From: Candidatus Fermentibacteraceae bacterium
GTDB lineage: Bacteria > Fermentibacterota > Fermentibacteria > Fermentibacterales > JCC-6
Reading direction: 5' to 3'
Length of the DNA: 64,000 nt
NCBI GenBank assembly: GCA_016744855.1
Contig: JADGDO010000002.1
Span: forward strand, 242,150-306,149
How positions within the stretch are numbered: position 1 is the first letter of the stretch; each line of letters begins with the position of its first letter. A model generated the notes under the pieces. The model did no database searches. It was given only the letters and a program-made list of their open reading frames with translations, and was not told where the DNA came from. The translations under genes and the position numbers were made by a program. Shown one piece after another: positions 32,953 to 40,775 of the stretch.

Positions 32953-34119
32953 CTATCCCTTAAATATTTTTCGAAGCAGTTTCTTAAACCGGCCCGGTTT
33001 CTTCCCGCTACCATCTAGTGATTGCTCACCAGAAAGATGGCTGAGTATTGCAGCAGTATCTACATTCTCAGCAACAAGTTCAACAATTCTGCTAATTTTA
33101 GCCTGTTCATGCGGTTCAACCTTAAAGATTTTCTGCGACAGTTTCCCGGCTGACTTCTCAAGCCCCTGCCCTGTTGAATAGAGCGGTATACCGGTAGACC
33201 TATATGCCTCGATTCTTCTCGAATCAGGTTCCCCACCACAAACGATAACAGCACCCGGTCCCTTTCCTCCGGAAATGCTTGCTACTATCAGTGCATCCAG
33301 TATGTCCGGTCGGGAATGGTCAACAAGCAGAGATCTGTGAGGGCACTTTCTTACGGTTCGCAAAACTTCCTCTGCTGAGCCAAAAGCAGTCAGATGACCG
33401 GCTACCTCTGCGTCTGATCCAGAAAGAGAGACGATTGGTTCCGCTCCGATTGCTCTCTGAATAAGACCCAGCGATGGTCTGGCAATACTTTCCTCGTAAG
33501 GAATGTAGCCGAATACAGGAATATTTCTTTCGGCAAACCACTTCCCCAGAAGCTCTTTAACAGATTCCATTTTAGCAGGAATGATTCTGTTGATAACGAC
33601 TCCAAGCACCGGCACATCGTAGTGATAAAACATTGAGGAACAGAGACTGAAACGGTCTATGGTAGAGCCAATTCCACCATCAAGAACCAGTATGACAGGA
33701 GTTCCCAGAATCTTTGCCACTCTGGCATTGGAAAGGTCAAAAACACAACCGACACCGGGGTGGCCGGTACCCTCGACAACAACCATGCGGCCTTTTTTGC
33801 CCAGAGTCTTGTAAGCTCTGCGTATGCGGCCTGGTAGATCGGCTGGTTCTCCAAGTCTAATGTATCTGGCCGCTGATCCGGGTGATGCGGCAAAAGGTGC
33901 TGAATTGCCCAGGGAAAGTCCCATGTGCAAGGCCCTGTCAACAAACCAGGAATCCTGACCTACCTGTTCACCCTCGATGAGAGTAGTCTTCTGTCCAAGT
34001 GGTTTAGTGAAAGAAACACCTTCGGGAAGAGATTTTTTGAACTCTTCAAGAAGTCCGAGACACAAGGTTGTTTTTCCTGCGTCCTTCCCAGCTCCGGCTA
34101 TATAAAGTCCCCTGCTCAT
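32953..34119 (-). CDS. BioD-like P-loop ATPase with DRTGG-type domain
   Basis: Cytoplasmic protein of 388 residues. The N-terminal P-loop AGAGKDAGKTTLCLGLL (9-25) and VVVEGTGHPGVGCVFDLSNA match the dethiobiotin-synthetase-like domain found at the N-terminus of long phosphotransacetylases. A DRTGG-type domain follows (about 205-320: HLTAFGSAEEVLRT, RPDILDALIVASISGG). The tail is strongly basic (KKPGRFKKLLRKIFKG). No acetyltransferase domain is present and no biotin or pta gene is nearby, so it is probably regulatory. GGAG lies just before the ATG. Confidence 0.8.
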   Translation of the reverse strand: MSRGLYIAGAGKDAGKTTLCLGLLEEFKKSLPEGVSFTKPLGQKTTLIEGEQVGQDSWFVDRALHMGLSLGNSAPFAASPGSAARYIRLGEPADLPGRIRRAYKTLGKKGRMVVVEGTGHPGVGCVFDLSNARVAKILGTPVILVLDGGIGSTIDRFSLCSSMFYHYDVPVLGVVINRIIPAKMESVKELLGKWFAERNIPVFGYIPYEESIARPSLGLIQRAIGAEPIVSLSGSDAEVAGHLTAFGSAEEVLRTVRKCPHRSLLVDHSRPDILDALIVASISGGKGPGAVIVCGGEPDSRRIEAYRSTGIPLYSTGQGLEKSAGKLSQKIFKVEPHEQAKISRIVELVAENVDTAAILSHLSGEQSLDGSGKKPGRFKKLLRKIFKG

Positions 34120-34206
34120 TTTTCTCCAATCATTCTGACTTCCTGAATTATAGCAAAAGAATAAGAAGAGAACCCGATAAGAGATGTTTCAGCAATGATT
34201 CCCTTG

Positions 34207-34236
34207 TTGACATAGCTGGCCACTCCATAATAAGAT
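34207..34236 (+). promoter_or_regulatory. Candidate promoter of the small membrane protein gene
   Basis: Consensus TTGACA (34207-34212) and TAAGAT (34231-34236) are 18 bp apart. A start near 34243 would precede the ATG at 34276, which has AGAAGGGAA upstream. Confidence 0.5.
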
Positions 34237-34275
34237 ATGAAACACATCGCAAATTATTAGAAGGGAAAACACTGT

Positions 34276-34842
34276 ATGCCCTTGAAGTTCTCCTATATTG
34301 TCATTCTGATTATCAGTGTCGGCCTGTTAATAACGTCAGCCTACTTCATGAGCTATGCTGCTGAGGAAAAAACTGTCATTCTGGAGAGAAGGCAGCTTGA
34401 ATACGAAACCATTGAACATCTTCGCGAGCATGACTCTGCGGAATACGCAAGCAGAAGGTGGAATATCGATACCAATTACGAGTCTCAGCTATCGGTTAAC
34501 ATTCTTCAGAAAGAGGCTGGTGCATGGGGAGCAGGAATCCTCGGAATCCTTCTTTTTACACTCGGGATCATGGATTCGCGGCTCTACAAAAGAAGACTGT
34601 GCCAATATCAAAAGGGAACTCTTGTAATGCTCGTGGAAAATCATATAGAATCTCTTCTAAAGAAAAGAGACAATGAGATCTTTACTGACAAGCAGGGTAA
34701 TCGGAATGATCAGAAATGGCAGTTCGAAAAAACAGTATTCCTCGACAATATTCTTAGTAAAGAAGAGACCGGTAGACTCATGTTCAGTAAAGAACAGCTC
34801 TCCACAATGATAGATCAGATTATAGAAGGCACCCTGAAGTAG
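34276..34842 (+). CDS. Membrane protein of unknown function with two predicted helices
   Basis: Protein of 188 residues. One hydrophobic helix lies at about 6-28 and a second at about 83-100. Between them is a charged, helical stretch of some 50 residues rich in E, R and Y. The C-terminal 85 residues are soluble and charged, probably cytoplasmic. No known family is recognised. The last 23 nt overlap the convergent arsC-like gene. Confidence 0.6.
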   Translation: MPLKFSYIVILIISVGLLITSAYFMSYAAEEKTVILERRQLEYETIEHLREHDSAEYASRRWNIDTNYESQLSVNILQKEAGAWGAGILGILLFTLGIMDSRLYKRRLCQYQKGTLVMLVENHIESLLKKRDNEIFTDKQGNRNDQKWQFEKTVFLDNILSKEETGRLMFSKEQLSTMIDQIIEGTLK

Positions 34843-35284
34843 ACTCAGAGTTTTTCCTAATCGGCAGTGTAACTATAAATGCACTTAACTCGTCCCGAAC
34901 CCTGCGGTAATGAGAAAGAGCTTCTTCCTCGGTTGCAGCGTTCTCAGCAAGCCTGGGCGGATCATCAAAACTTCTGTGAATGACCGAGGTTTTTGCAGGG
35001 AAATATGGACAGGTTTCATATGCATTGTCACAGACCGTAACAACGTAGTCGAAGCTCTGCTCTTCAATCTCATCAACAGTTTTACTGAAATGGGTCGAAA
35101 TATCTATACCTATTTCCTGCATAACCTTTACCGCATACGGATTAAGTCCATGCTTCACAATTCCTGCTGAATAGGACTCTACAAACTCACCCAGGAGGAA
35201 GCGGCAAAGTCCCTCTGCCATCTGACTTCTGCACGAGTTGCCTGTGCAAAGAAAGAGTACCTTTATTTTTTTACTGTGATGCAA
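34820..35284 (-). CDS. arsC: Arsenate reductase, thioredoxin-coupled LMW-phosphatase type
   Basis: Cytoplasmic enzyme of 154 residues that reduces arsenate to arsenite. The P-loop nucleophile motif CTGNSCRSQMAEG (CX5R) is near the N-terminus, and VTVCDNAYETCP holds the second and third redox cysteines. This is the complete Cys triad of the thioredoxin-linked family. The TTG at 35284 is chosen because GAGGAG lies 7 bp upstream; a longer TTG start at 35314 is possible. No arsR, arsenite pump or arsM is visible. It lies downstream of the pst operon and the structured RNA element. Confidence 0.88.
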   Translation of the reverse strand: MHHSKKIKVLFLCTGNSCRSQMAEGLCRFLLGEFVESYSAGIVKHGLNPYAVKVMQEIGIDISTHFSKTVDEIEEQSFDYVVTVCDNAYETCPYFPAKTSVIHRSFDDPPRLAENAATEEEALSHYRRVRDELSAFIVTLPIRKNSESTSGCLL

Positions 35285-35337
35285 AGTTTTTCTCCTCTTT
35301 CGCGAAATATACAAATTAATGAATGCTGAATTTCTTT

Positions 35338-35379
35338 AAAAACCGAACCGACGCACCCTCGTTGTTAAGAGTACGCCGG
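35338..35379 (-). terminator. Terminator-like hairpin D closing the structured RNA
   Basis: A 13-bp stem (35379-35367 with 35360-35348, including four G.U pairs on the minus strand) with loop AACAAC is followed by TTCGG and five T. It could end the pst or ncRNA transcript, or act as the attenuator of an arsC leader. The T run starts 5 nt after the stem, so efficiency is uncertain. Confidence 0.5.
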
Positions 35380-35517
35380 CGAGGAGGGATGTATGACCGG
35401 ATTAACCGGATGAAGCGCAAGCTCTTACTAGCCTGCCTTCATAAGTACATACCCCCTCGCAGGAAATTGGTTCCACTATTGAAGCCGGCACACAGGGGGT
35501 GAAAACTATGTGCCGAC
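35338..35517 (-). ncRNA. Candidate structured RNA (arsC leader or stand-alone ncRNA) between phoU and arsC
   Basis: Read on the minus strand. Hairpin C: 35517-35506 with 35495-35484, 12 pairs and a 10-base loop. Outer stem of a three-way junction: 35460-35446 with 35393-35379, 14 of 15 paired. Hairpin B inside it: 35442-35430 with 35423-35410. Hairpin A: CCGG/CCGG, 35409-35397. Hairpin D: 35379-35367 with 35360-35348, followed by TTCGG and five T. Eight pairs (1 in the outer stem, 1 in B, 2 in C, 4 in D) are A.C on the plus strand but G.U on the minus strand, so the RNA is almost certainly read from the minus strand. Class unknown. Confidence 0.6.
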
Positions 35518-35547
35518 AATGGAGATCTGTTCTATATCCGGAGGGAA

Positions 35548-36201
35548 TCAGTTCAGATCTACCGAAACACCGGTAACCGTGAAGATTACTCTTTCACAAA
35601 TATTTACTACTCTCGCGCCTACACGCTCAATGTTGTGCGCTACCCAGTCGAGCATCATTATCTCTTCTATGTTGGTTGGCTTCTCCATGGTGAAGGTAAG
35701 AAGCACTCTGTGTACCTGATTGTATAGAACATCAATCTGCATATCTCTCGCTGGTATCTTCCGTGCAGCCTGCTCATCATCCTCTGTGAATGCCCGTATA
35801 GCGTCATCGAGCATCAGCCCTGCGATCTCTTCCATCCTTGGAATATCAACAAGAGGTTTTACAAGTTTGCCTGGACCAATTTTCTGACTGATTCTGGCAA
35901 TCCCCTTGGCATAATCCCCTATTCGTTCAACTTCAGTTGTTATCTGCAAAATGGAAAAGAGGAGCCGCAGATCAGTTGCAACAGGCTGCTGTGTTGCTAT
36001 GATGTTCAGGCACCGTTCCTCTATTTCAAGACACTTCAGATTTACCATTTCATCTGATTCTATGATCATTGAAGCACCCTGCATATCTCTGTTATCGAGA
36101 TACTTCACAGATGCGGTGAGATTTTTCCGAACCTCTCCAGTTACCTGAAAGAGCTTTCTCTTTACATCTTGAAGCTCTCTGTCGAAACTTTCTCTAGTCA
36201 T
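35548..36201 (-). CDS. phoU: Phosphate signalling protein PhoU
   Basis: Cytoplasmic protein of 217 residues made of two PhoU helical repeats. Family text: FDRELQDVKRKLFQVTGEV, then EVERIGDYAKGIARI and WVAHNIERVGARVVNICERV, the paired metal-binding E/D-x-x-R-x-x-D motifs. PhoU links Pst transport to PhoR and dampens the phosphate starvation response. It is the last gene of the pst operon, 13 nt after pstB. Confidence 0.95.
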   Translation of the reverse strand: MTRESFDRELQDVKRKLFQVTGEVRKNLTASVKYLDNRDMQGASMIIESDEMVNLKCLEIEERCLNIIATQQPVATDLRLLFSILQITTEVERIGDYAKGIARISQKIGPGKLVKPLVDIPRMEEIAGLMLDDAIRAFTEDDEQAARKIPARDMQIDVLYNQVHRVLLTFTMEKPTNIEEIMMLDWVAHNIERVGARVVNICERVIFTVTGVSVDLN

Positions 36202-36214
36202 AATTACCCTTCTG

Positions 36215-36985
36215 TCAGCCGAAGCGGCCGCTTATGTAGTCTTCAGTTCTTGAGTCAGACGGGGTAGTGAATATCTGCTTTGTGGGCCCGAACTCAATAA
36301 GATTTCCCGCTCTGTTCTCATCTGTTAAGAGAAATGCAGTGTAATCGCTGACCCTTGCTGCCTGCTGCATATTGTGTGTTACGATGGCAATTGTGTAGTT
36401 CTTCTTAAGCACATTCATCAGCTCCTCTATCTTCAGAGTAGCCACCGGATCAAGGGCTGAAGCCGGTTCATCCATCAGAATCACTTCAGGTTCCACAGCG
36501 ATTGCTCTAGCAATGCAAAGCCTCTGCTGCTGACCTCCGGATAGAGACATTCCGGATTTGCCGAGGTCATCTTTTACTTCATCCCAGAGGGCGGCCCCTT
36601 TCAGACTTCTTTCGACTATTACCGCCAGATCTGAGCGGTTCTTCGTGCCGTGAAGCCTTGGGCCGTAGGCAACATTATCAAATATTGATTTCGGGAAGGG
36701 ATTGGGGCGCTGAAAAACCATGCCCACCTTCCGTCTGAGATTAACGACATCTTCTTTTGAAACATCATTGCCGTCTAAAAGCACTTTGCCTGAAGTCGTC
36801 ACTCCGGGGATCAGGTCGTTCATTCTGTTAAAACTCCTGAGAAATGTACTTTTGCCGCATCCGGAAGGACCGATAAATGCCGATATTCTGTATGTAGGTA
36901 TATCAAGACTAATTGAGTTCAACGCCTTGAAGTCCCCGTAGAAAAGACTGTAATCCACCGCCCTCATTCTTATCTCTGCTGTCAT
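36215..36985 (-). CDS. pstB: Phosphate ABC transporter ATP-binding protein PstB
   Basis: ATPase of 256 residues for high-affinity phosphate uptake. Walker [11 protein letters not shown]-loop VFQRPNPFP (diagnostic for PstB), signature LSGGQQQRL and Walker [14 protein letters not shown] are all present. The start overlaps the pstA stop by 4 nt. Confidence 0.97.
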   Translation of the reverse strand: MTAEIRMRAVDYSLFYGDFKALNSISLDIPTYRISAFIGPSGCGKSTFLRSFNRMNDLIPGVTTSGKVLLDGNDVSKEDVVNLRRKVGMVFQRPNPFPKSIFDNVAYGPRLHGTKNRSDLAVIVERSLKGAALWDEVKDDLGKSGMSLSGGQQQRLCIARAIAVEPEVILMDEPASALDPVATLKIEELMNVLKKNYTIAIVTHNMQQAARVSDYTAFLLTDENRAGNLIEFGPTKQIFTTPSDSRTEDYISGRFG

Positions 36986-37839
36986 TTGTATTCCTTTGCT
37001 GATATCCGGTTTGTTATCATGTTGATTGAAAGATTCATGAGCACAATAAGACCAACAAGTACGGCTGCCGTGGACATTGCCTTGTCAAATGCTCTGGTTT
37101 CCATGGCAAGGTAGTAAACATGAAGAGCCATGGTTCTTCCACCGGACATCAACGAGTGGGGGACCCTGTAAGAGCCTCCCAGCGTTACAAAAAATATTGC
37201 TGTTTCACTTACTATGCGACCGGCACTGAGAAGAATTCCAGTAGAGATGCCTCTGAATGCACTCGGCAGAATAACTTTCCAGATTGTTTCCCAGCGATTC
37301 GCCCCCAGAGCCAGCGAGGCCTCTCTGTAGCCTGTCGGAACAGCTTTCAACGCCTCTTCTGTTGTTCGGATAATAACCGGAATTATCAGACACGCTCCAG
37401 CCATTGAAGCCGAGAGAATTGAAAAACCGAAATTCAACGCTGAGACAAAGAGAGCGTAACCGAAAAGGCCGAAGATTATTGAAGGAACTCCCGCCAGGGT
37501 CTCGACCCCAAACCTTGCGACGCTCACAAGTTTCAGAACCATGCGACTCTCTGATGTTCCGGAATACTCGGTAAGGTAAATGGCTGCTCCAACTCCGAAC
37601 GGCACTGCGAATGCAAGAGTAACAACCACCATATAAAAGGTGGTGACTATTGTTGAATAGATGCCGCCCTCTCCGGAAAGCCCTCCCCGTGGCGAGGAGG
37701 TAAAGAAATCAGCTGTGATACCGGGAAGACCCTTCAACATGATGTACCCCACCACGAATGCCATTATCAAAACAGCTACTGCACCGGCAATCCAGAACAT
37801 TGCAAACGCTGCATTCTGGTTTAATGCCCTTCTATTCAT
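36982..37839 (-). CDS. pstA: Phosphate ABC transporter permease PstA
   Basis: Inner-membrane permease of 285 residues with about six helices. The binding-protein-dependent transport (EAA) loop reads [19 protein letters not shown], near identical to the PstA consensus. [13 protein letters not shown] is also typical. It overlaps pstB by 4 nt and pstC by 1 nt, so the subunits are translationally coupled. Confidence 0.96.
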   Translation of the reverse strand: MNRRALNQNAAFAMFWIAGAVAVLIMAFVVGYIMLKGLPGITADFFTSSPRGGLSGEGGIYSTIVTTFYMVVVTLAFAVPFGVGAAIYLTEYSGTSESRMVLKLVSVARFGVETLAGVPSIIFGLFGYALFVSALNFGFSILSASMAGACLIIPVIIRTTEEALKAVPTGYREASLALGANRWETIWKVILPSAFRGISTGILLSAGRIVSETAIFFVTLGGSYRVPHSLMSGGRTMALHVYYLAMETRAFDKAMSTAAVLVGLIVLMNLSINMITNRISAKEYK

Positions 37840-38735
37840 CAGTTCACTCCTCTGCGCATTAGGAACCTAGCTGAACTGTTAACAAGAATGATCAGTATGA
37901 AAAGCACAACTCCTGTGGCAAACAATGCACTCTCATGAATCCCGGTAGCGTAAGAGATCTCAACAGCAACGTTGCCCGTGAGAGTTCTTGCTCTGCTTAA
38001 AAATATGCTTAAAGGATTGCTTGTGATCGGTGCTGGAAGTATCACGGAATTACCGATAACCATTATCATTGCTATCGTCTCCCCGAGGGCTCTTCCGAGC
38101 CCGAGAACGACAGAACTTATTATGCCCGGCTTCGCCGCCGGAAGGATTACCCTTGAAATGGTTTCCCATTTCGTAGCTCCCAGCGCAAGAGAACCTTCCC
38201 TGTAGCCCTTCGGCACACTCCTTACAGCAAATTCGGAGATGTTTGCTATCGTGGGAAGAACCATCACCGCAAGAACTGCCGAAGCTGCAAGTAGACCGAA
38301 GCCTGCATTGCCGGGTGCCGGTATCATTCTTACAAGCGGAACCAGCACAACCATACCGAAAAGGCCATAGACAACCGACGGAATTCCTGCAAGCAATTCA
38401 ATGGAAGGCCTGACAATCTTCACGATCCAATTTGGAGCCACTTCAGAGAGAAAGATAGCAGTGCCCAGGGCAAGCGGGACCCCAAGAAGCACTGCTCCCA
38501 AGGTAACAAGACCACTGCCAGCTATCATCGCCAGTATACCGAACTGGTCATTCCCCGGCCTCCAGGTAGTGTCAGTAAGCATTTTCAGGATACCGATCTC
38601 CCGGAATGCCGGCATGGCCTCTTTCATTGTAAAGAGGAAGATCAGAAGAACAATCATCAGTGAAGCCAGAGCAGAGATGAGCAGAACTGCCTTCATGGTC
38701 TTTTCCGTTCCAGTTCGCCGCATTCCGGAAGTCAT
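37839..38735 (-). CDS. pstC: Phosphate ABC transporter permease PstC
   Basis: Inner-membrane permease of 298 residues, partner of PstA. The EAA loop is YREGSLALGATKWETISRV. Family text LAGIPSVVYGLFGMVVLVPL and LGRALGETIAMIMVIGNS is seen. It starts 14 nt after the pstS stop. Confidence 0.96.
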   Translation of the reverse strand: MTSGMRRTGTEKTMKAVLLISALASLMIVLLIFLFTMKEAMPAFREIGILKMLTDTTWRPGNDQFGILAMIAGSGLVTLGAVLLGVPLALGTAIFLSEVAPNWIVKIVRPSIELLAGIPSVVYGLFGMVVLVPLVRMIPAPGNAGFGLLAASAVLAVMVLPTIANISEFAVRSVPKGYREGSLALGATKWETISRVILPAAKPGIISSVVLGLGRALGETIAMIMVIGNSVILPAPITSNPLSIFLSRARTLTGNVAVEISYATGIHESALFATGVVLFILIILVNSSARFLMRRGVN

Positions 38736-38749
38736 TATTTACTTTCCGC

Positions 38750-39592
38750 CTATCTGGTTACAGGCAGATAACCCTCAGCAGCTACAACTGCCTGGCCATC
38801 TTCCCCGAGTATGAATTCAATCCAGTTGGCAACGGTGCCGGTTGGCTCTCCATATGTAACCATGTTAAGAGGTCTTACTACTGGATAACTTCCCGCATTA
38901 ACGTTTTCAGCTGTTGGAAGAGCGCCATCAATAGCCATGGGTTTTGTAGAGTCATCGAGATATCCGAAGCTTATGAATGCGATAGAGCCTGGAGTTGAAA
39001 TAACTGTTGTGCGAACTGCACCGTTGGAAGGCTGAAGAATAGCAGCTGCACTGATAAGAGCATCATCCATTACCAGGTCTTGAAAAGCTGAGCGTGTTCC
39101 GGAACCCTCTTCACGGGCAACCACTGTTATTATTCCTGATGTACCGCCCACCTCGCTCCAGTCAGTTAGTCCGCCTGCGAAGATTGCTCTTGCCTGCTCA
39201 ATTGAAATTCCATCGATATCAACATCAAGGCTGGCAACAATGGCTATTCCGTCACGTGCTATTGTGTGGACAACAAGCTCAGGGCAATCCTGAATCTCGC
39301 TCTCCTTGATTTCTCTTGAAGCCATGCCGATGTCTGCACTTTGCTCTGATGCGCTTTTAACACCGACACTGCTTCCGCCACCGCTGACTGTAACCATCAC
39401 GCCGGGGTCAACTGCCTCGTAGGCTTCGCTGAGGAGCTCGGCTAAAGGCTGAACTGTTGTTGAACCCACTACACTGATTTCTGCATCTTCAACTGTTCCA
39501 TCTGCAGCCGGTGTACCGACCTTTGCTTCTCCGCAGGCACCCAGAAGGGTCAACCCGCTCAGAATAATAATTACTGCTGTACTTCTTTTCAT
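38750..39592 (-). CDS. pstS: Phosphate-binding lipoprotein PstS
   Basis: Periplasmic phosphate receptor of 280 residues. The signal peptide ends in the lipobox LGAC (Cys about 20). Phosphate-site motifs are VGSTTVQPLAE, SGGGSSVGVKSA and EEGSGTRSAFQDL. It lies between the porin gene (26 nt away) and pstC and is probably driven by the Pho-box promoter upstream of the porin. Confidence 0.96.
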   Translation of the reverse strand: MKRSTAVIIILSGLTLLGACGEAKVGTPAADGTVEDAEISVVGSTTVQPLAELLSEAYEAVDPGVMVTVSGGGSSVGVKSASEQSADIGMASREIKESEIQDCPELVVHTIARDGIAIVASLDVDIDGISIEQARAIFAGGLTDWSEVGGTSGIITVVAREEGSGTRSAFQDLVMDDALISAAAILQPSNGAVRTTVISTPGSIAFISFGYLDDSTKPMAIDGALPTAENVNAGSYPVVRPLNMVTYGEPTGTVANWIEFILGEDGQAVVAAEGYLPVTR

Positions 39593-39618
39593 GTTAATCC
39601 TTTTTCCTGTTATTTTTT

Positions 39619-40665
39619 TTAAAATTTCATTCTCCAGCCGAAGTACATGTCAGTGTAACTGTCATCTTCTTCGTTCTGGAAAGTGTAGTTGCGCATACCG
39701 ATTTGAACTGTATTTTTGCTGCTGTAAATATCCATGTTAAGAGAGAAGTCGATAGCACCTGCGTCGTTCTCAGGATCTTCTTCCCCTGCATATCCGGGGC
39801 TGTTGTTCTCGTAGCGGAGAGCGGGTCTGACTGACTGAAGCATGTTTCCATCGAGATTAAAGTCAGCCACCAGAGTAAAGGCATAGCCGTTTCCGTCTGT
39901 CCAGTCTGAATCGTCTTCCATAGGCTCCCCAACCGTGATGTACTCACCTATGAAGAAGAGACTGGCTGTTTCACTGAGAGGCTGACTTAAAACTGTGTAG
40001 AAATCCATTGCTGTTGCGGAAACGCTGGTTTCCGCGGTTGAGTCCGCATTCTCGGAGTAGCTGCCGAAAGCTCCTGCAATCCTGATACCCTCAACAGGCT
40101 CCAGAATAGCACGAACTGTGAAACTTTTATGACTGTCGTCTTCGGGTTCATTGTCACCGGCTCCGTTTGTGTAGGCTAGGTCAAGGTCAGCCCAGCCGAA
40201 ACTAAGTGCCAGGTCAGCTCCGATATCACGTTTACCGAAGTCACTGAATGTTCCTGCAAGAAGAGCACGGTCACGGAAATACATGCTGCTTCCTGAACGT
40301 GTGTAGCAATGACCGAATGGTCTCTTGAAGTGCCCCATTGTGAAGGTGACTGCTTCATTGAAATGCATATTCAGTGTAATGTCTTCAGTTGTAAGGCTGA
40401 GATCTTCAAAACTGCCTGTGTACTTCGTAGGCTGAGACTTGAATGCAATTTTTGCATCTACCCAGTCATTCAGGCGGGGAAGCCACTCAATTGTGGCAAG
40501 AATATCGAAGTCACTATCTGGATCAGCATCTTCTTCACCATAGGTGTTGAATGTACCAATAACGTATCCTTTAAATTTTAGAAGCTCGGAACCTCCCGTT
40601 GAGAATTCACCGGTGGCCATTGCTGTTGCTGCCAGTAATAGAGCCAGAATCATTAAGTTGCGCAA
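39619..40665 (-). CDS. Phosphate-selective porin (OprP/OprO-like), TTG start
   Basis: Exported OM protein of 348 residues. A signal peptide (MILALLLAATAMATG) is followed by a barrel ending in aromatic YFGWRMKF. Family text: VTFTMGHFKRPFGHCY and DRALLAGTFSDFGKRDIGAD, as in the Porin_O_P family. Its position as first gene of the pst operon supports phosphate uptake across the outer membrane. The TTG at 40665 is 8 nt after AAGGGG; the in-frame ATG at 40653 is too far from that site. Confidence 0.85.
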   Translation of the reverse strand: MRNLMILALLLAATAMATGEFSTGGSELLKFKGYVIGTFNTYGEEDADPDSDFDILATIEWLPRLNDWVDAKIAFKSQPTKYTGSFEDLSLTTEDITLNMHFNEAVTFTMGHFKRPFGHCYTRSGSSMYFRDRALLAGTFSDFGKRDIGADLALSFGWADLDLAYTNGAGDNEPEDDSHKSFTVRAILEPVEGIRIAGAFGSYSENADSTAETSVSATAMDFYTVLSQPLSETASLFFIGEYITVGEPMEDDSDWTDGNGYAFTLVADFNLDGNMLQSVRPALRYENNSPGYAGEEDPENDAGAIDFSLNMDIYSSKNTVQIGMRNYTFQNEEDDSYTDMYFGWRMKF

Positions 40666-40736
40666 TTGTTAACCCCTTTCGCTTTCACGACTGCACCGGT
40701 GTAATTACCGATGACAAGGGTAACATCAGATTCTGT

Positions 40737-40775
40737 TGTTAAGAGAGTATTTGGAATTTGTTAAGGAATTGTTAA
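40737..40775 (-). promoter_or_regulatory. Pho box: three TTAACA direct repeats at 11-bp phase
   Basis: On the minus strand, TTAACA occurs at 40775-40770, 40764-40759 and 40742-40737. The steps are 11 and 22 bp, so all lie on one face of the helix, the layout of PhoP/PhoB-type boxes. It is about 70 bp upstream of the porin-pst operon. The phoR stop codon TAA (40774-40772) lies inside the first repeat. Confidence 0.72.

Noticed and set aside
34820..35284. Selenocysteine or frameshift in the arsC-like gene
   Set aside because: The reading frame is intact with three ordinary cysteines and no in-frame TGA.
35363..35368. Second Pho box near arsC
   Set aside because: Only one TGTTAA is present, without 11-bp partners.
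35379..35460. Hammerhead ribozyme from the three-way junction
   Set aside because: The CUGANGA and GAAA core sequences are missing on both strands.
35484..35517. Hairpin C as a simple rho-independent terminator of the pst operon
   Set aside because: The stem is good but is not followed by a T run on the minus strand; it is better treated as part of the larger structure.
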